DNA of 64,000 nucleotides, taken from Ashinkailepas kermadecensis. Taxonomy: Eukaryota; Arthropoda; Thecostraca; Neolepadidae. Location of the stretch: contig JAOTOM010003968.1 of assembly GCA_034440615.1 (NCBI GenBank), positions 1-64,000 on the forward strand, written 5' to 3'. The position numbers were made by a program, and so were the translations under genes. Below are positions 1 to 10,954 of the stretch, one piece after another. The stretch's first letter is position 1. Every line of letters starts with the position of its first letter. Below the pieces are notes generated by a model. That model was not told the origin of the DNA. It ran no database searches and saw only the letters and a list, made by a program, of their open reading frames with translations.

Positions 1-790
1 AAAGCTTCATGTCTAAAGGTAGAAAGTGACAGGGTTAGACATCTATAAAAGTAGTCAAGTATGGCATCAGAGGGCAGCTGATTTTATGCCGGTTTATTTG
101 AGACCATTGGAAATTAATTCGCTAATGTAGAACATCTGCTATACAATTAAAAGTAATACAATGTGATAATTTGAGACACAAATCCTGGAATTGAGTGCAA
201 AAATACCAGGGGTAGATATCTATAAAGTAGTCTAGTATGGCATCAGAAGGCGCGATTTTATGTTTTTTAAAAATGAAACTAATCGGTAGTGAACACTGAT
301 ATACAATTTAAGGATAATGAGAACCTGGATTGGTGCAAAATGACGGGTTAAAACTATAAAAGTAGTGAGTATGGCATCATAAGACAGCGGATGTTATGCC
401 TGTTTATTTAAGACCATTGGAAATTAATTCGGTAATGTAGAACATCTGATATACAATATAAAGTGATACAATGTGATAATTTGGGACACAAATTCTGGAA
501 TTGAGTGCAAAAGTGACGGGGTTAAACCTTCATTGAAGTTATTCAAGATGATATAAAAATGTAGCACGTTCGATTTTCGTTTAGTTAAGAACATTGGAAA
601 TTGTCGGGACGTCACACAGAAGATGTATGACACGTGTTTATCACAAGATGTTGAGTGGCCAATTGCTCCCATTTCACTTTAAGGGCAAAGTGACAGGGTG
701 AAATGATTTGATAATAAAACGAACTACACATCATAAGAGAGCTTGTTTCAATGTTGTTAAAATTGGACCATTGGAAATTACTTGCACCTC
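1..790. repeat. Imperfect long tandem repeat (unit about 178 bp)
   Basis: Successive copies begin near 33, 212, 345, 519 and 697. Shared landmarks are the phrases TATAAAAGTAGT, GTATGGCATCA, ACCATTGGAAATTA and GTGATACAATGTGATAA. One copy is shortened to about 133 bp and the copies diverge towards the right. It looks like an AT-rich satellite-type array that continues beyond the left edge of the window. No coding potential is supported. Confidence 0.75.
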
Positions 791-1398
791 GTCTAGAAAC
801 CAGAATATAGCATTAGTAAAAGCAAGCCCACTCTGGTGGTGTTCCTTCACAAACCGACCACCAGAGCGGCGCCACCGGTATTATGTCCGCTTATGACGCC
901 GAACGCAATGATGCAGTTGTGAAGGATGTGATAACAATACACAATACCTTTTGTCGTTACAGCAGCACACAAATATTATGATTTAGTAGGAATACACATA
1001 ACAAGCGCTTTCGGCCCTTGCTCCGCTGCGGCAAGATACATTTTGGTTCGAAAAACGTATTCGTTGCGATTCATTTGATGTTGGATTCATGTGAATCGGT
1101 CTAATGGTTCGACAGCTATGCCTATTTTAGTGTAACATTGGTTCTTTTCTCATCATTCATTCATACATCAAGCGAAGTCCCGTATGCTTCGCTGAGCGAA
1201 AGACTGCAAGCGCCTTCGGCCCTTGCTTCGCTGCGTTAAGACAAACAATTTGAAACTCGGCACAGCTCATCACACATCGATTGTCTGTCGCGTGTGAAAA
1301 TTTCAAGCACGTGCGACCCATCGTCGAACCTACACAGGATGGCACTCGACGCAAGGACAAAAGACGACAGACAGACAGACAAACAAACAAACAAACGT
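791..1398. other. Unassigned spacer
   Basis: No gene is recognisable. A 35-bp phrase containing CTTTCGGCCCTTGCTCCGC is repeated in the same orientation at 999-1033 and 1207-1241. A short inverted repeat (CTCTGGTGGT / ACCACCAGAG) lies near 832-865. Confidence 0.5.
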
Positions 1399-3793
1399 TA
1401 ATTGCCATACCCAATCAATTGCCAAACCCCATCAATTGCCATACCCCGTCAATTGCCATACCCCGTCAATTGCCGTATCCGGTCATTATCCCCGTCAATT
1501 GCCATACCGCGTCAATTGCCATACCCCGTCAATGTGCCATACCCCGTCAATTGCCATACCCCGTCAATTGCCATACCCCGTCAATTGCCATACCCCGTCA
1601 ATTGCCATACCCCGTCATTCCATACCCCGTCAATTGCCATACGTTGCCATACCCCGTCAATTGCCATACCCCGTCAATTGCCATACCCCGTCAATTGCCA
1701 TACCCCGTCAATTGCCATACCCCGTCAATTGCCATACCCCGTCAATTGCCATACCCCGTCAATTGCCATACCCCGTCAATTGCCATACCCCGTCAATTGC
1801 CATACCCCGTCAATTGCCATACCCCGTCAATTGCCATACCCCGTCAATTGCCATACCCCGTCAATTGCCATACCCCGTCAATTGCCATACCCCGTCAATT
1901 GCCATACCCCGTCAATTGCCATACCCCGTCAATTGCCATACCCCGTCAATTGCCATACCCCGTCAATTGCCATACCCCGTCAATTGCCATACCCCGTCAA
2001 TTGCCATACCCCGTCAATTGCCATACCCGTCAATTGCCATACCCCGTCAATTGCCATACCCCGTCAATTGCCATACCCCGTCAATTGCCATACCCCGTCA
2101 ATTGCCATACCCCGTCAATTGCCATACCCCGTCAATTGCCATACCCCGTCAATTGCCATACCCCGTCAATTGCCATACCCGTCAATTGCCATACCCCGTC
2201 AATTGCCATACCCCGTCAATTGCCATACCCCGTCAATTGCCATACCCCGTCAATTGCCATACCCCGTCAATTGCCATACCCCGTCAATTGCCATACCCCG
2301 TCAATTGCCATACCCCGTCAATTGCCATACCCCGTCAATTGCCATACCCCGTCAATTGCCATACCCCGTCAATTGCCATACCCCGTCAATTGCCATACCC
2401 CGTCAATTGCCATACCCCGTCAATTGCCATACCCCGTCAATTGCCATACCCCGTCAATTGCCATACCCCGTCAATTGCCATACCCCGTCAATTGCCATAC
2501 CCCGTCAATTGCCATACCCCGTCAATTGCCATACCCCGTCAATTGCCATACCCCGTCAATTGCCATACCCCGTCAATTGCCATACCCCGTCAATTGCCAT
2601 ACCCCGTATTGCCACCCCGTCAATTGCCATACCCCGTCAATTGCCGGACCCCGTCAATTGCCATACCCCGTCAATTGCCATACCCCGTCAATTGCCATAC
2701 CCCGTCAATTGCCATAACCCCGTCAATTGCCGTACCCGTCAATTGCCATACCCCGTCAATTGCCATAACCCGTCAATTGCCATACCCCGTCAATTGCCGG
2801 ACCCCGTCAATTGCCATACCCCGTCAATTGCCATACCCCGTCAATTGCCATACCCCGTCAATTGCCATACCCCGTCAATTGCCATACCCCGTCAATTGCC
2901 ATACCCCGTCAATTGCCATACCCCGTCAATTGCCATACCCGTCAATTGCCATACCCCGTCAATTGCCATACCCCGTCAATTGCCATACCCCGTCAATTGC
3001 CATACCCCGTCAATTGCCATACCCCGTCAATTGCCATACCCCGTCAATTGCCATACCCCGTCAATTGCCATACCCCGTCAATTGCCATACCCCGTCAATT
3101 GCCAGACCCCGTCAATTGCCGGACCCCGTCAATTGCCACACCCCGTCAATTGCCGGAGCAGTGAATTGCCATACCCCAGCAATTGCCGTACCCCGTTAAT
3201 TGCCATTCCCCAGCAATTGCCATACCCCAGCAATTGCCATACCCGTCAATTGCCGGACCCCGTCAATTGTCGGACCCCGTCAATTGCCATACCCCGTCAA
3301 TTGCCGGACCCATAAAATGTCATACCCCGTAAATTGCCATGCCCCGTCAATTGCCGGATCCCGTCAATTGCCATACCCCGTCAATTGCCATACCCCGTCA
3401 ATTGCCATACCCCGTCAATTGCCATACCCCGTCAATTGCCATAACCCGTCAATTGCTGAACCCCGTCAATTGCCATACCCCGTCAATGGCCGTACGCCGT
3501 AACATGCCTTACTCCGTCAATTGCCATACCCCGTGAATTACCATACCCCGGCAATTGCCATACCCCGTCAATTGCCGGACCGGTGAATTGCCATACCCCA
3601 TCAATTGCTAAACCTCGTAAATTGCCATAACCCGTGAATTGCCATACCCAGTCAATTGTGTGGCCCGTCAGTTTCCATACCCGTCAATTGCCATACCCCG
3701 TCAATTGCCATACCCCGTCAATTGCCATACCCCGTCAATTGCCATGGCTATACGCCGTGAAATGCCTTACGCCGTCAAATGCCGTCAAATGCG
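1399..3793. repeat. 17-bp minisatellite, about 2.4 kb
   Basis: The unit CCATACCCCGTCAATTG is repeated about 130 times, nearly perfectly from about 1650 to 2590 and degenerating towards both ends. Occasional 16-bp units shift the register. All three forward frames stay open for hundreds of codons. This follows from the unit length: three 17-bp units make 51 bp, so every frame reads the same 17-residue peptide. I treat the open frames as a by-product of the repeat, not as genes. Confidence 0.97.
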
Positions 3794-3885
3794 AAAAGAG
3801 AAAATGACATTTGCAGGCATGTCGGTGAAAGGTCATTAATGATGCTAAATAGAACTGGTGATATGCAGCTCCCCTGTGGCAATCC
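3778..3885 (-). mobile_element. LINE reverse-transcriptase fragment
   Basis: On the minus strand a short frame reads NGLPQGSCISPVLF, then INDL, and further on FAFDG. This is the RT motif block GLPQGS..SPxLF followed by a degenerate version of the FADD catalytic box seen in Jockey-type non-LTR retrotransposons. Only about 36 codons remain, squeezed between the 17-bp minisatellite and a TA microsatellite. It is a decayed fragment. Confidence 0.6.
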
Positions 3886-3910
3886 ATTGTTCATAACATA
3901 ACATAACAAC

Positions 3911-3918
3911 ATATATAG

Positions 3919-3948
<30 letters not shown>
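3911..3948. repeat. (TA)n microsatellite
   Basis: An almost pure TA dinucleotide run. A second, shorter run lies at 4196-4217. Confidence 0.9.
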
Positions 3949-3952
<4 letters not shown>

Positions 3953-4219
3953 GTGTGTGATGTGCTGTGGAATGGTGATGTACAGCGTGTATGTACCATC
4001 GTGCGTCAAATGCATGTGTCCAGAGGAAGGAGGTGGTGTGAAAGTTTTGTCCGGTGATCTTTCAAAATCGAAGTATTTGTTTGACGCAATTGCTGTGTGA
4101 CGTGCTCTCAAACTGACGAAGCTTTAAAATAAAGAGAAACGTCTTTATCAGCTGATGTTAAGTTAACTAATAGTACAGAGAGATAGCTGAATATTGTATA
4201 TATATATATATATATACAT

Positions 4220-4740
4220 AAGTGGCACAATGATAAATACTATATTTTCACCAACAAGCACATCACCAACGTTTCGGCCAAAGGCCTTCTTCAGGATGAC
4301 ACAATTACCAAATCTAACAACTTTAAGCAAGCAATCACGCACTCGAATTCCTGTGCTCAAAACGTGACACGCATCGCAGCCTCTCGCTGGGCTGACGAAC
4401 AATATAGTGCGAAACACTGCGTCAATGACGAAGGGCGACACAACGGAATACACAAAGCCATGGATGGCACTCGAGAATGCCAGATCCCATATCACTCGCA
4501 TCGCGCTGTGTGTGTGTGTGTGTATGTTTGTGTGTGTAGGTGTTGGTTAAACTCTCTAGCCCGGGTCCGATGCCCGCTGCACCTCCACCACATCGTCCCG
4601 CACCAGATACGCTATCACGCTGGCAAGCTTAGCAAATCCAGGTGAACTATTGATGCAATCCTCGGTATCGATAAATGCGGCCTCTACAGCCTTCCTCCTA
4701 AACTTGTCCTTTAATTGGGTTATTTCATAGGCACCATCAT
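4220..4740. other. Possible Penelope-type terminal fragment plus (TG)n
   Basis: No gene is seen. Around 4270-4297 there is ACGTTTCGGCC followed by AAGGCCTTCTTCAGG, a phrase I associate with termini of Penelope-like elements. A similar phrase (TTTCGGTCACGGGCCTTCGTC) marks the edge of the Penelope remnant near 26.38 kb. A TG microsatellite lies at 4507-4536. Confidence 0.35.
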
Positions 4741-7254
4741 CAAGTCATAAAGTCATAAAGTGCTAAGGCTTAATAAGAGCCACAGGGGCCCATCTGGGTT
4801 AAGCTTATCTGGAAAAGGTACTAGAAATGTACATACTCTCACCCCAATCAATCCATTACTTCAAGTTCCTAGGAAGCTCTATATCGCAGCCTATCTAGCA
4901 CCAATTCACTTGCTATTGCATAACACTCCCATTGTGCTACTGTAGCGGGCGGCAACAGCGGGTTCGGCGAGCTAGGAATGATGGCCAAAGCAGTGCGCCA
5001 CGTTTACAGTCATGGCCCAAACGCTGCGCCACATTTGCCGTCATGGCCCAAACGCCGCTCCACATTCGCCCCGTCGGGGCGGCACGCAACGCGTCATTAC
5101 TCACCGCCCCCTCGCCGTAGCTAGCGGCGAGCTGACGCATGCGCAGGAGAAAACTAACACAGCTGTTGGGAAGTGTGACGCCGACGTGGCCGCAATACTA
5201 ACGCGTTTGTATGTGACACTATATAGTCTACCGCCTTTCCGCGATCTCTCTGTATCACATCCCGAAGGAAGGTGCTGAATTCACTGCTAGGTACACCCTA
5301 TGTAAAGTTATAAAGCGTTTAGACTTAATAAGAGACCCAAGGGCCCATCCAGTTAAGTCTGTAAATGGAAGATAATATAAGCCTGGTAAAAAGACCCTCC
5401 CAACCATCGCACATCCTGAAGAACCAGTCCTGTAATATCCCACACACCTATCAATGCCTATCTACCCTAGCTTTCCAGCCCTATTCCCCTGATCTCTCTT
5501 AACACATGTGGATTGAATGCCTTATCAATAATTTCCAAACTGCATCCATGCCTGCTTAAAGGGGTCTGTGCCGTGCACACTTACTTAACATACATCTCAC
5601 TCCATCCATCACAAATTAGAACTCAAAAACAAGATTTTCCTGTCTAAAAAATTGATCCGCCCTACTTTTAAATACATTCAATGAGGAACTCCCCACAACA
5701 TCAGCAGGCAGCCCATTCCACTGATCAACAACCTTTTGACTGAAGACCTGTTGTCGCTTAACTGTCCTACACCTCAACTTGTCCAACATGAATTGATGAC
5801 CCCTATGTGATACTCTAAACTGAAGAGCGCCATTTAAATTGACCTGATCTAGTCCTTAAACAATTTGGTACATTTCAATCATGTCCCCCTTAATCTCCTA
5901 TGCTTGAGTGAGTACATATCTAATGCCACAAGCCTTTCTCCATATTCTACGTTACCTATTCCACTGATGAGTCTAGTTGCTTTGCGCTGCACTCTCTCTA
6001 ACTTGTCTATCTTTTTGTAGGTAGGGGTTCCAAGCTTGTACAGAATATTGCAAGTGGGGTCGCACGTATGCTAAGTACAGTTTTTTCATGACTTCCTTGC
6101 TCTTATTCATCACACTTCTATTAATGAGTCCCAGCATCCTGAGTGCCCTGTTCCTAGCTGAGCTACATTGCTTTTCTGCTTTAAGGTCTTTTGAAGCCAA
6201 CACACCTAAGTCCCTTTCCTCTTCAATAATATCCAGTTCCCTCCCTCCCATTGTATATCTGAAAGTCTGACCTCCAGACCCCAGATGCATAACCTTACAC
6301 TTGTCATAGTTGAAAGACATCTGCCATTGATCAGCCCACTTTTTTAGGTCCTCCAAGTCTAGTTGAATATTTCTAGATTGATCACAACTGTTTGCCACCC
6401 CTACCAGCTTGATGTCATCCACACATTTGAACACTATTCCTCAGCCCTACCTCAATGTTATTCACAAAGGTGATAAAGAGAATTGGCCCTAGAACAGAGC
6501 CCTGTGGTACTCCACTCAGAACATACTTCCAATCAGATTTACATCCATTTAACATTACCCTTTGTTTTCTTCCCCTCAACCATGCTTCAATCCAACCTAT
6601 AATTTTTCCAACAATCCCATGTTGCTGTAGTTGATTAATTAGCCTCCCATGTGGAACTTTATCAAAAGCTTTGCTAAAGTCCAAGTACACAACATCTATC
6701 CTACTTTGATTGTCTACTTCTTTTGTAACATACTCCATGAACTCCAAAAGGTTAGTTAAACAAGACCTTCGAGATCGAAATCAATGTTGAGTATCCCTTA
6801 AAAGATTGTGCCTATCAAGATGAATCTGAACATTCTGTTTAACCAGATTTTCTAGTACCTTGCAAACTATTGAGGTCAAACTGACTGGCCTGTAGTTCCC
6901 TACACACTTCATACTTCCCTTTTTGAAAATTGGTACTACATTTGCATTTCTCCAATCTTCAGGCATTTCAGAATATTCCATAGACCGCCTGAAAATTATA
7001 TCTAGGGGAACTGCTAAAGCTTTAGCACACTCTACTAAAACCCTAGCATATATATCATCTGGTCCAGAAGCTTTATTAGGTTTTATATTCTGCAACAGCT
7101 TTTCTACAGCTTCTGTAGTTATTGTAAGATACTCCAGCCTATCACCTGTCATGGCATACGATTCAGTTGTTTCTATTCTACCAGAATTCTCTTTAGTAAA
7201 GACTGATGAGAATTGCTTGCTTAGAGATTCCACAATATCACAATCTTCAACCAC
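4741..7254 (-). mobile_element. CR1-like non-LTR retrotransposon, 5'-truncated and broken
   Basis: Minus-strand reading, spread over three frames, gives the core of a reverse transcriptase. 7254-6781 carries NKASGPDDI and NYRPVSLTSIVCK. 6747-6415 carries YLDFSKAFDKVPHGRL and SGVPQGSVLGPILF. 6434-5973 carries CVDDIKLVG in place of the usual FADD box, then LGVLASKDLK and YVRPHLQYSVQAW. Frameshifts separate the three blocks, so the copy is dead. The 3' end is at the left, with a short TTATGACT-type tail repeat at 4741-4760. A second copy lies at 31163-32765 and a more diverged one at 25320-26140. The clade call (CR1 group) is by motif style only. Confidence 0.9.
4946..5243. other. GC-rich segment inside the LINE copy
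   Basis: Compared with the 31-kb copy of the same LINE, this copy carries about 300 bp of extra GC-rich sequence between the phrases CATTGTGCTAC and GTATCACATCCCG. It contains a near-repeat around ATGGCCCAAACGC (5011-5053). No protein or RNA family is recognised. It may be a separate insertion into the element. Confidence 0.5.
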
Positions 7255-7257
7255 AAA

Positions 7258-7440
7258 TTGTCAGCTAAATTCACCATCCCATCGCGGAAGGTGCCCCTCC
7301 TTCTCCCCGTGAACTACCAAAGCGCTCGACATCCTGTGATATTTAAGATCGGCCCTGTGTTCCTGGACACGTTGTTGAAGAGTCTCACGAATATAAGCCT
7401 TTCCACACCCACTGCATGGGATCCTGTATACCACAGAGCT
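7258..7440 (-). mobile_element. Penelope-like element GIY-YIG endonuclease fragment
   Basis: The reverse strand encodes about 57 residues ending in a stop. They include VVYRIPCSGCGKAYIRET, then QEHRADLKYHR, then SSALVVHGEKEGHLPRW. The order (VYxIPC, YIxET, RxxEHR, SSALVxH, GHxPxW) fits the GIY-YIG nuclease domain at the C-terminus of Penelope-like retroelements. The Gly usually seen in YIGET is Arg here. The reverse-transcriptase part is absent, so only the 3' end of an element survives, abutting the truncated LINE at 7254. Confidence 0.8.
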
Positions 7441-7540
7441 TAGTAGCCAGGGGACCGATATCCAAACCTAGTGAGAGCAGACGTCGTTCCGGCAGAGCAG
7501 ACGAACTGCTGTTGGCGCCGGAGCCAGTTTGTCTAATGCT

Positions 7541-7607
7541 GGTCCCTTTTCGACTGGTGCTGCCACCTTTTTTACTGGTGCTGCCACCTTTTTGACTGGT
7601 GCTGCCA
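7541..7607. repeat. 21-bp tandem repeat next to a splice acceptor
   Basis: Three copies of a unit close to TTTTTACTGGTGCTGCCACC run directly into the polypyrimidine and acceptor region of the first peroxidase exon at 7622. Confidence 0.75.
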
Positions 7608-7621
7608 TCTGCTGCGTGCAG

Positions 7622-7792
7622 CGCGGGACGGCTCCGCCATCCGCTGCTGCGGCGCCGAGATCGAGCGCGACCCCAGCCTGCTGCACCCCGAGTGCATGCC
7701 GCTGCTGGTCAGCACCGACGACCCCGTGTTCGCCGTCAACGTCAGCTGTCTGGACTTCGTGCGGTCGGCGCCGGCGTCGCTCTGCTCGTACG
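7622..7792 (+). CDS. Haem peroxidase exon A
   Basis: The acceptor is TGCGTGCAG at 7613-7621 and the donor is GTCAGT from 7793. Entry and exit phases are both 1. The 56 complete codons include DGSAIRCCG, LLHPECMPLLVSTDDPVF and CLDFVRSAPASLCSYG. These correspond to the HPECxPI...DDPxF...CxxFVRS block of arthropod peroxidases, with its paired cysteines. The donor is followed almost at once by an inverted SINE (7819-7995). Confidence 0.85.
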
Positions 7793-7818
7793 GTCAGTCG
7801 GCTGTGGCGCCCGTTTGT

Positions 7819-7995
7819 TAGTTTGTTCATTGGGTGATTCACGACTCACTTTATGCACATTCACGGCTAATGGCGACGTCCGCACTTTCGCCGGTGGGCC
7901 GCGGGATTTGGAAATGTCCCGAGTGGTGCGAGTGTTGAACCCAGGACCTTTGGTGTCCGGAGCTCAACACCTTAACCACTCGCCCATCCCCGCCC
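7819..7995 (-). mobile_element. tRNA-derived SINE, family A (inverted copy)
   Basis: Read on the minus strand, a tRNA-like head carries GGCGAGTGGTTAAGG (A-box region) and GGGTTCAACACTCGC (B box). It is followed by a body with GCGTCGCCATTAGCCGTG and a tail close to GAGTCGTGAATCACCC. A second copy of the same family is on the + strand at 54948-55115. The head resembles a serine/leucine-type tRNA but cannot fold as a functional tRNA along its full length. Confidence 0.8.
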
Positions 7996-8109
7996 CCCGC
8001 TGTGGTGCTCGCGGAGCCCCAGCAGCCCACCGGCCAACAGTTACTACAGTTCGTCACGCTCTCGACCTGAGGAGTCGCCGCTTCGAAACGTGGCGCGTGC
8101 CTGACCTGT

Positions 8110-8335
8110 GCTGACGTCGGGTTGCGATAGCGGGTTATGACTGAGTGGGTTGCGGTAAAAGATTCGACATGCGGTTACAGGCATGTAATACGGTTGGGCG
8201 TGATCGCAGGGTCGCGGGTTCAAACCCCACTACCGGCCTGAGTGCCGAGTTCACCCGCGACCAATGGGCGCGAGAGGTTGGCGATGCCGCGTGACTTAGG
8301 AGGCGAATGCGCTGTAAAAGAGCCCAAAGTTTTTG
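8110..8335 (+). mobile_element. tRNA-derived SINE, family D
   Basis: The head ends in a good B box (GGGTTCAAACCCC, 8217-8229). Downstream is the core GCGACCAATGGGCGCGAGAG followed by GTTGGCGATGCCGCGTGAC. The same core is found in SINE family B (30.2, 31.7 and 47.0 kb), although the heads differ. Confidence 0.65.
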
Positions 8336-8936
8336 TTGCCAATGGACGACGGAAATTCTTGGCCCCTCCTTGCCTGAAGCGAGCGCTAATATCTCTCAAA
8401 TCACATGAAGGTTTTGGCATCCCTATCCAAATGTTTGTACATCTTTCAACAGGATTTAGCACTCTGAGCTTTGAACTAAGCTCCACATGTCTGAACGTTC
8501 CCTGTGCTTTCCGGTCCGGAAATACTCCAGAGCAATCCATGCAAATTCGGGTTTATAACACACATGTAAACTGGTACGGCACTTCAGTAGTGACTGAACG
8601 AAGCTTTTCCGGACCATTGACGGCACGCTAAAATCGCGGTGAAAGTTCACCTACTGGACTGCAATTTTGTGATCGAGTGATACATTGAGTAGATTCAGCC
8701 TGGGAGAATATCTTCCGTCCACCCGGATCCATCAGCACCAGGTGATCTCAATATATCGGACTACATGCGCCCCAAAACACAAAGAATCGACCGATGAACG
8801 CCAGGCCATTAAATCATGTTTATTTGTCATGCACATGCTACTAGTATACCATCACATGAGATGTTCACCTATCATGTGACAGGAAAATATCAATCTTGCT
8901 TTCGGTCGCTTGTACCTCCCCTTCGTGTGTCGCTAG
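8336..8936. other. Intron A sequence, no feature seen
   Basis: This is the remainder of the intron between peroxidase exons A and B after the two SINEs. No further element or exon is recognised. Confidence 0.4.
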
Positions 8937-9055
8937 GTCCACGTTAGCAGATGAACCAGATCACGTCCTTCATCGACGGCTCCAACATCTACGGGTCCAG
9001 CGACGAGCAGCTCAGCTCGCTCCGTAGCCACACCGCCGGCAGACTGGCCGTCCAG
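8937..9055 (+). CDS. Haem peroxidase exon B, with an in-frame TAG
   Basis: Exon A leaves one base, so this exon must start with two. The acceptor TCGCTAG at 8930-8936 does this and gives Gly-Pro-Arg-stop-Gln followed by MNQITSFIDGSNIYGSSDEQ. The family motif at this place is GPREQxN, so the TAG at 8945-8947 sits exactly where a Glu codon (GAG) is expected: one G-to-T change. The alternative acceptors (TTAG at 8947, GCAG at 8950) avoid the stop but are out of phase with exon A. The exon ends phase 0 at GTCCAG|GTAACC. Its last 30 bases and donor are repeated in tandem in the next intron. Confidence 0.85.
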
Positions 9056-9160
9056 GTAACCACACAGCCGACAGACTGGCCGTCCAGGTAACCACACCGC
9101 CGGCAGACTGGCCGTGTGGGTAACCACACCTCCGTCAAACTTGCCGTCCAGGTAACCACA
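9025..9160. repeat. 32-bp minisatellite straddling the exon B donor
   Basis: The unit runs from CACCGCCGGCAGACTGGCC through GTCCAG|GTAACCA. The first copy is the exon end itself and about three imperfect copies follow in the intron, each with a GTAACC donor-like core. Confidence 0.85.
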
Positions 9161-10351
9161 CTGTCGGCGGACCGGCCATCCAGGGAACAGTGCAACCGGC
9201 AGCATCTTCTGCAACATGGGGAGTCATATCCTCCAGGAGAACCGTGTCTTCGTATGTGTGCCAGTTGAACTGCAGGTCGTATGGGACTCAGTGGTTCGAC
9301 GGCTTCTTGCATGACCTGGGGAACCGTAAGCTCGTTATCTAACCCAGTGAGAACAGCGGCATCTTCTGCAGCATATAGCGAACCGCAGCCTTTCCCAGCT
9401 CACGGGGAACCACAGCTTCTGTGACTGAGGGAGCGCAGTTTTTTTGTGAGCCAGGGCAGCGGCAGATTCGCAAGTAAACCAGTTGAACAACATATTTTTA
9501 GAAGACCCAGATAAACTGCAGCTTCGGCTACAACGGTCGAAAATTGCAGTTTCTTATGGAGCCTAGAAGAGACGTACGCTTGCATGTGGTCAGAACTCTG
9601 CAGTGCAGCTGTTTTTATCTTGGTGATTCAGAACTACCATGGCTGTTGATGTGACCTGGAGAACCTAGATGAGTGTATGGTGTGACCAGCGTTCTCTGAA
9701 CCGACATAAAGAAGGAGCTTTCTTGTGTAGCACAGGAAGAGCCAAAGCCTCTTGAGTGTAAGTACACCAAAACATGCACTGCACGTGGGTTAATCAAAAT
9801 GTGTGTTTTGGGCCGGGAAATGATGCTAAATTATGTCATGCACTTAGCGATCAGTGAATAGAATCTTTGTTGAAAAATGGAATTATTTTCGCCCCAGATG
9901 TGTCCCACTTGGGTTTGCTGGTTGCATGTACACATCTCAAAATTGTACACCTTGCGACCTTCGGGTACACTTTCACGCACGTCGGAAGACAACACCAATC
10001 CCTTCAGAGAAAGGAAAAGATAGGCTGCTCTCTGCAGTTAGTAGTTGCATAAACTAACAGTGTGGCAAAATAGAGTGTGGATCAAAGGCCGATGATTGGC
10101 TGTCAAATTTCAGAGAGCATGTCAGTTTATAATCCATTCTTGCATGATACCTACATGGTTTTCATTATTCAGGGACAAGCGAGGCAAAAGATATTATCAC
10201 AACTGTGGGTAATTCGTTTTTGCTCAGATATCCATGCAATTCATGCTTGGCAAGGACGCATGCGTCATCTTCCAAGTTGAATACTGACCTGCGATCGATA
10301 TTGCTATCGTCTTGTCGATGTCACGCATCCAACCAAGAACGTGTAGCTGAG
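9161..10351. other. Intron B, unremarkable
   Basis: Intronic sequence with no recognised element, coding exon or RNA. Confidence 0.4.
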
Positions 10352-10564
10352 AGACAATCGCTTCCATTGGCCGACGACGAGGTGCTCTCTGCTGATTGGT
10401 CGCCGCCTGCCTTTGGTGGCCGAGTGACAATCGCTCCGATTTTCCGTCGGCGGGGTGCTCTCTGCTGATTGGTCGCCGCCTGTCTTTGGTGGCCGAGTGA
10501 CAATCGCTCCCATTGGCTGTCGGCGGGCTGCTATCCGCTGATTTGTCGCCGCCCGCTTCTGCAG
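10352..10564. repeat. 73-bp tandem repeat ending at the exon C acceptor
   Basis: GCTGATTGGTCGCCGCC recurs at 10391, 10464 and 10537 (period 73 bp). The final, degraded copy contains the acceptor CTTCTGCAG of peroxidase exon C, so the array is anchored at a splice site. Confidence 0.8.
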
Positions 10565-10667
10565 ACAACGTCAGACGGCCGCGAGCTGCTGCCGATCAGC
10601 GCCGACCCTGACGACGGCTGCAACCGGAACGCCTCGATAGCCGTCGACCGGTACTGCTTCCGCTCGG
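10565..10667 (+). CDS. Haem peroxidase exon C
   Basis: The exon enters phase 0 after CTTCTGCAG and leaves phase 1 at TCGG|GTGAGG. It encodes TTSDGRELLPISADPDDG, then CNRNASIAVDRYCFRSG. This fits the family block NDGRxLLP...C...CFxAGD. The next exon should bring the conserved Arg and Glu of the catalytic site; none is visible. Confidence 0.85.
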
Positions 10668-10954
10668 GTGAGGTCAGACGCGGTAGCCAAGTGGCGACCA
10701 TCCGGTAGCCGATCGGTGGCCACCCGGCAGCCGATCTGCTATGTACACGAACGGCCTTCCACCGTGTTTGGCATAGTGCAGTGTCGGCACTCAGGACTGG
10801 TTCAGCTTATTTTAATGAAGGTTGCAAGCAGTGGCAGTTGACCCGAATGTTTCCTATTTTTCATTTTGCAGATATCTGTCGGGATATAACCGACCCAGGG
10901 AAAATATTGAAAGCTTTGTACCGAAAGAATTTAAGTTTCTACTTGTCCAAGTCC
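10668..10954. other. Spacer after the last peroxidase exon
   Basis: Nothing recognisable. I looked here for a continuing peroxidase exon and saw none. Confidence 0.4.

Larger units (their letters stand above)
7622..10667 (+). pseudogene. Animal haem peroxidase, three exons of a probably broken gene
   Basis: Three GC-rich exons (7622-7792, 8937-9055, 10565-10667) join in consistent phases (1, 0, 1). They encode consecutive pieces of an animal haem peroxidase of the peroxinectin/peroxidasin/chorion-peroxidase class, secreted haem enzymes that use hydrogen peroxide. The pieces cover the stretch between the haem-binding N-terminal half and the Arg/Glu catalytic segment. The exons that should follow (the region resembling RxNExPxLxxMHT) were not found between 10.7 kb and the start of bora. 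Exons upstream would lie left of 7.6 kb, but that region is filled by retroelements. With the in-frame TAG in the middle exon, this is best read as a gene fragment or pseudogene. A nested arrangement, or an assembly error, could still leave a working gene. Confidence 0.7.

Noticed and set aside
1281..3502. Forward open frames of up to 637 codons
   Set aside because: They exist only because a stop-free 17-bp unit is repeated; all frames give the same peptide and there is no start context or homology.
7529..8114. Long forward frames over the first peroxidase exon
   Set aside because: One is an alternative-frame shadow; the correct frame is defined by the peroxidase motifs and closes at the splice donor.
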